From assembly GCA_964351655.1 (NCBI GenBank), contig CAYGPD010000076.1, positions 1 through 6,587 of the forward strand: a DNA stretch of 6,587 nucleotides. Reading direction: 5' to 3'. Under the pieces are notes generated by a model that was not told the origin of the DNA, ran no database searches, and was given only the letters and a program-made list of their open reading frames with translations. Positions 4,885-6,587 of the stretch are shown in pieces; position 1 is the stretch's first letter; every line of letters begins with the position of its first letter. This DNA is from Hirschia sp964351655 (GTDB taxonomy: Bacteria; Pseudomonadota; Alphaproteobacteria; Caulobacterales; Hyphomonadaceae). Both the position numbers and the translations under genes were made by a program.

Positions 4885-6333
4885 TTAGCGCGCGAACGCT
4901 TTTAGCTCTCCTGAAAGCGTGACATTACCTTCACCTCCAAAATGAGAAAGGCGGACACCTTCCATTTTTATACTTGAGGTTTGATCGTCAAACTTGATCG
5001 ATTTGGGATTAAAATGGGGGTAGCCATTTTCCGCTTGCGTGCTGCCAGTATAGGCTAAGTCCAAGATGACATCTACTTTGTCGGGGTAGAGTAGCGAGCG
5101 CTGAATGCTCAACCCATTTTGGTTGGCATTGCTGAGGATAATGCTCTCTATTATGTCTTCTTTGGTGGCAGATACGGTCCGTACCACATTACAATCTGCG
5201 TCACATGAGAAATCATATTTACCGTCTGACGAGGTGATTTTTCCAACAATTATTGGACCCGTTAAAATCTTTGCACTGGCTGTGATGGACTGAACTTTTC
5301 GAGACGTAATGTCATCAAAAAGGGTTTCGCTAAAGGAGGCTTCAAGACCAGTAGGGGTTTGGATGAAGGCGACGGTTTTGCATTGCTTGGCTTCGGCAAG
5401 AAATGATGTGTCACATCGCGGCCCAAGTGTGATGGGTGCTTCTAAACAAGCATATTCAGCTTCTGTGAGTTGGCGACCACAGGAAAAGTGAGTGCTTTGG
5501 CCCGGTATGGTTTGGTCGGTAAGCACGATGCTGGCATGATTGGGCGCTAGAGTGAGGCCACGCCCAAGATTAGGGGCTGTAAGCTGGACCTCTATTCTCG
5601 CAGGGGTGTCATTCTTTTCTAAAATCGGAGTCAGCGCGGAGATAGAGGCATCCATGTCAATAATTGACGCTGTGCCGGAATAGCGTGACGGGTAATCTTC
5701 AAGGCGCATGATAGGGAGAGTTGCCGGAAATACAATGTTTAAAGATCCCGATACTTGCCCAGTTTCTGTACCAAAGCTCTTTAAGATTTGGGTGCCATTT
5801 AGCCCAAGAGATAGTCCTTTTTTGTCAGTATTTATACTGACAGTGGTGTTGTTGCAGGGTGTAAAACTGGGCGTACCGTTTGAAAGCTGAAGGGTCATGC
5901 CGCCACAACTTAATGGGTCTTGGTGCGCGGGCGTGAGGGTGAGGCTCCAGTTTTGATTGCCATAAATGGGCGCACGCGTCATTTCCATTTTCCATTGAGT
6001 TTTGTACTCACTGGCAAGGTCGACAAGGTGAACAATATAGCTTGTCCCAATATTGCTGATTTGCATATCAAATGCCTGACCATCACTTATCGGGGTGAGG
6101 GAGGTTGTGCCTTGGTTGGATATAAGCGTGAGACTGCCGTTGACCATGATATTGTGTGGAGCAGGTTGGACGCCGATTTGAGGGAGAGATGCTGGCGCTT
6201 CTGAGGCAAGAAGAGGCGAAGAGGCACTATCATTTGGCACAGTATCCGCGCTTTGGTTAGCAGGCCCACACGCGGCGAGGCATAACCCCAGTCCGAACAA
6301 AAGCGAATGTGCGAAAAATCTTTCAACGCGCAT
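4885..6333 (-). CDS. Cysteine-rich lipoprotein of unknown function
   Basis: I do not recognise the family. The 482-residue protein begins MRVERFFAHSLLFGLGLCLAAC, a classical lipoprotein signal with lipobox L-A-A-C. C22 would be lipidated after cleavage by signal peptidase II. Gly at +2 rather than Asp is compatible with sorting to the outer membrane. A linker rich in Ser, Ala and Pro (about 23-60) precedes the folded part, which appears rich in beta strands with no other membrane segment. The mature part has eight further cysteines: C143, C160, C285, C296, C307, C318, C377 and C381, possibly four disulfides. Four of them (285, 296, 307, 318) are exactly 11 residues apart. The start at 6333 is chosen because GGGGGA lies 6 bases upstream. 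An ATG at 6390 would add 19 residues ahead of the signal peptide and is unlikely. No enzyme motif is seen; a surface or periplasmic structural or binding role is possible but not shown. Confidence 0.8.
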   Translation of the reverse strand: MRVERFFAHSLLFGLGLCLAACGPANQSADTVPNDSASSPLLASEAPASLPQIGVQPAPHNIMVNGSLTLISNQGTTSLTPISDGQAFDMQISNIGTSYIVHLVDLASEYKTQWKMEMTRAPIYGNQNWSLTLTPAHQDPLSCGGMTLQLSNGTPSFTPCNNTTVSINTDKKGLSLGLNGTQILKSFGTETGQVSGSLNIVFPATLPIMRLEDYPSRYSGTASIIDMDASISALTPILEKNDTPARIEVQLTAPNLGRGLTLAPNHASIVLTDQTIPGQSTHFSCGRQLTEAEYACLEAPITLGPRCDTSFLAEAKQCKTVAFIQTPTGLEASFSETLFDDITSRKVQSITASAKILTGPIIVGKITSSDGKYDFSCDADCNVVRTVSATKEDIIESIILSNANQNGLSIQRSLLYPDKVDVILDLAYTGSTQAENGYPHFNPKSIKFDDQTSSIKMEGVRLSHFGGEGNVTLSGELKAFAR

Positions 6334-6339
6334 GGTATT

Positions 6340-6345
6340 TCCCCC
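6340..6345 (-). promoter_or_regulatory. Ribosome binding site that sets the lipoprotein start
   Basis: On the minus strand GGGGGA (6345-6340) lies 6 bases before the ATG at 6333-6331. This G-rich site, together with the signal peptide starting right after this ATG, decides in favour of 6333 over the upstream in-frame ATG at 6390. Confidence 0.55.
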
Positions 6346-6587
6346 AATGACAAAGCAGCAAGAAGGAAGACTCTCTAGGCGATATTTCAAAAGATCGATA
6401 GCTGATTTTTATTGGATTTTGGAGGTCAAACAATAGTGGCTGAGGCTTTTCATATCACCCCAGAATGAAACGCTATTGAAGTGAGCATATTCAGGTGACA
6501 CTTCTGGGTGTGTAGGTGTGCTTTCTTCAATCAATACGGTTGCAAGTCATCGGATTTTCATTGATAACTTTTCGTGGGTGGCACATC
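6346..6587. other. Upstream region of the lipoprotein gene, no supportable gene
   Basis: I see no convincing gene in these 242 bases. A 41-codon minus-strand frame with a TTG start (6534-6409) and a short + strand frame open to the right edge (from 6485) both lack a clear ribosome binding site. No good sigma70 promoter for the lipoprotein gene stands out. ATTGAAG (6475-6481) and CTTCAAT (6525-6531) are complementary but far apart and may be chance. Confidence 0.5.

Noticed and set aside
6409..6534. Minus-strand 41-codon frame with TTG start upstream of the lipoprotein gene
   Set aside because: No ribosome binding site, a rare start codon, and a stop just upstream in the same frame. It could be a gene remnant but cannot be supported.
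6485..6587. + strand frame open to the right edge, possible start GTG at 6518
   Set aside because: No ribosome binding site and only about 34 codons; likely chance.

Overview
The window looks like the replication-control region of an alphaproteobacterial plasmid, chromid or integrated replicon, followed by five genes of chromosomal character. The lineage call rests on the initiator. The protein at 696-1985 has the features of the RPA family (replication initiator protein A), which is typical of Rhodobacterales, Hyphomonadales and related Alphaproteobacteria. The neighbouring HAD phosphatase, beta-like GST and lipoprotein fit that group. The base composition leans moderately AT by eye, and no genus can be named.

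Layout. Bases 1-695 carry no protein gene but are packed with signals. There are thirteen copies of a 14-base iteron (CGTGTCTRWTYSCC) from 86 to 614. Twelve point toward the initiator gene and one, at the far left, points away. A second, G-rich repeat family (TGNGGGA type) fills the gap between the last two iterons. A good sigma70-type promoter (TGGACA, 17 bases, TCTAAT) has its -10 box inside the last iteron. This is the architecture of a self-limiting iteron origin: the initiator would bind the array to start replication and bind the last copy to shut off its own gene.

Downstream on the + strand are a small two-helix membrane protein with a duplicated Cys-x2-Cys module (2015-2311), a stand-alone HAD phosphatase of the type usually fused to UbiA prenyltransferases (2349-3014), and an OafA/YrhL-type membrane acyltransferase (3098-4156). 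A 9-bp hairpin overlapping the acyltransferase stop codon separates these from two leftward genes. These are a glutathione S-transferase-like protein (4198-4800) and a large cysteine-rich lipoprotein of unknown function (4885-6333). Bases 6334-6587 hold the upstream region of the lipoprotein gene and no supportable gene.

The two most notable signals are the repA control region (nested iterons, second repeat family and promoter) and a perfect 13-bp inverted repeat at the GST start. The latter puts the start codon in one arm and the Shine-Dalgarno sequence in the loop. It could be a translation-gating hairpin or a repressor operator. The genes after the initiator do not form an obvious pathway. 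No partition (parAB), mobilisation, transposase or integrase gene is visible in the window.
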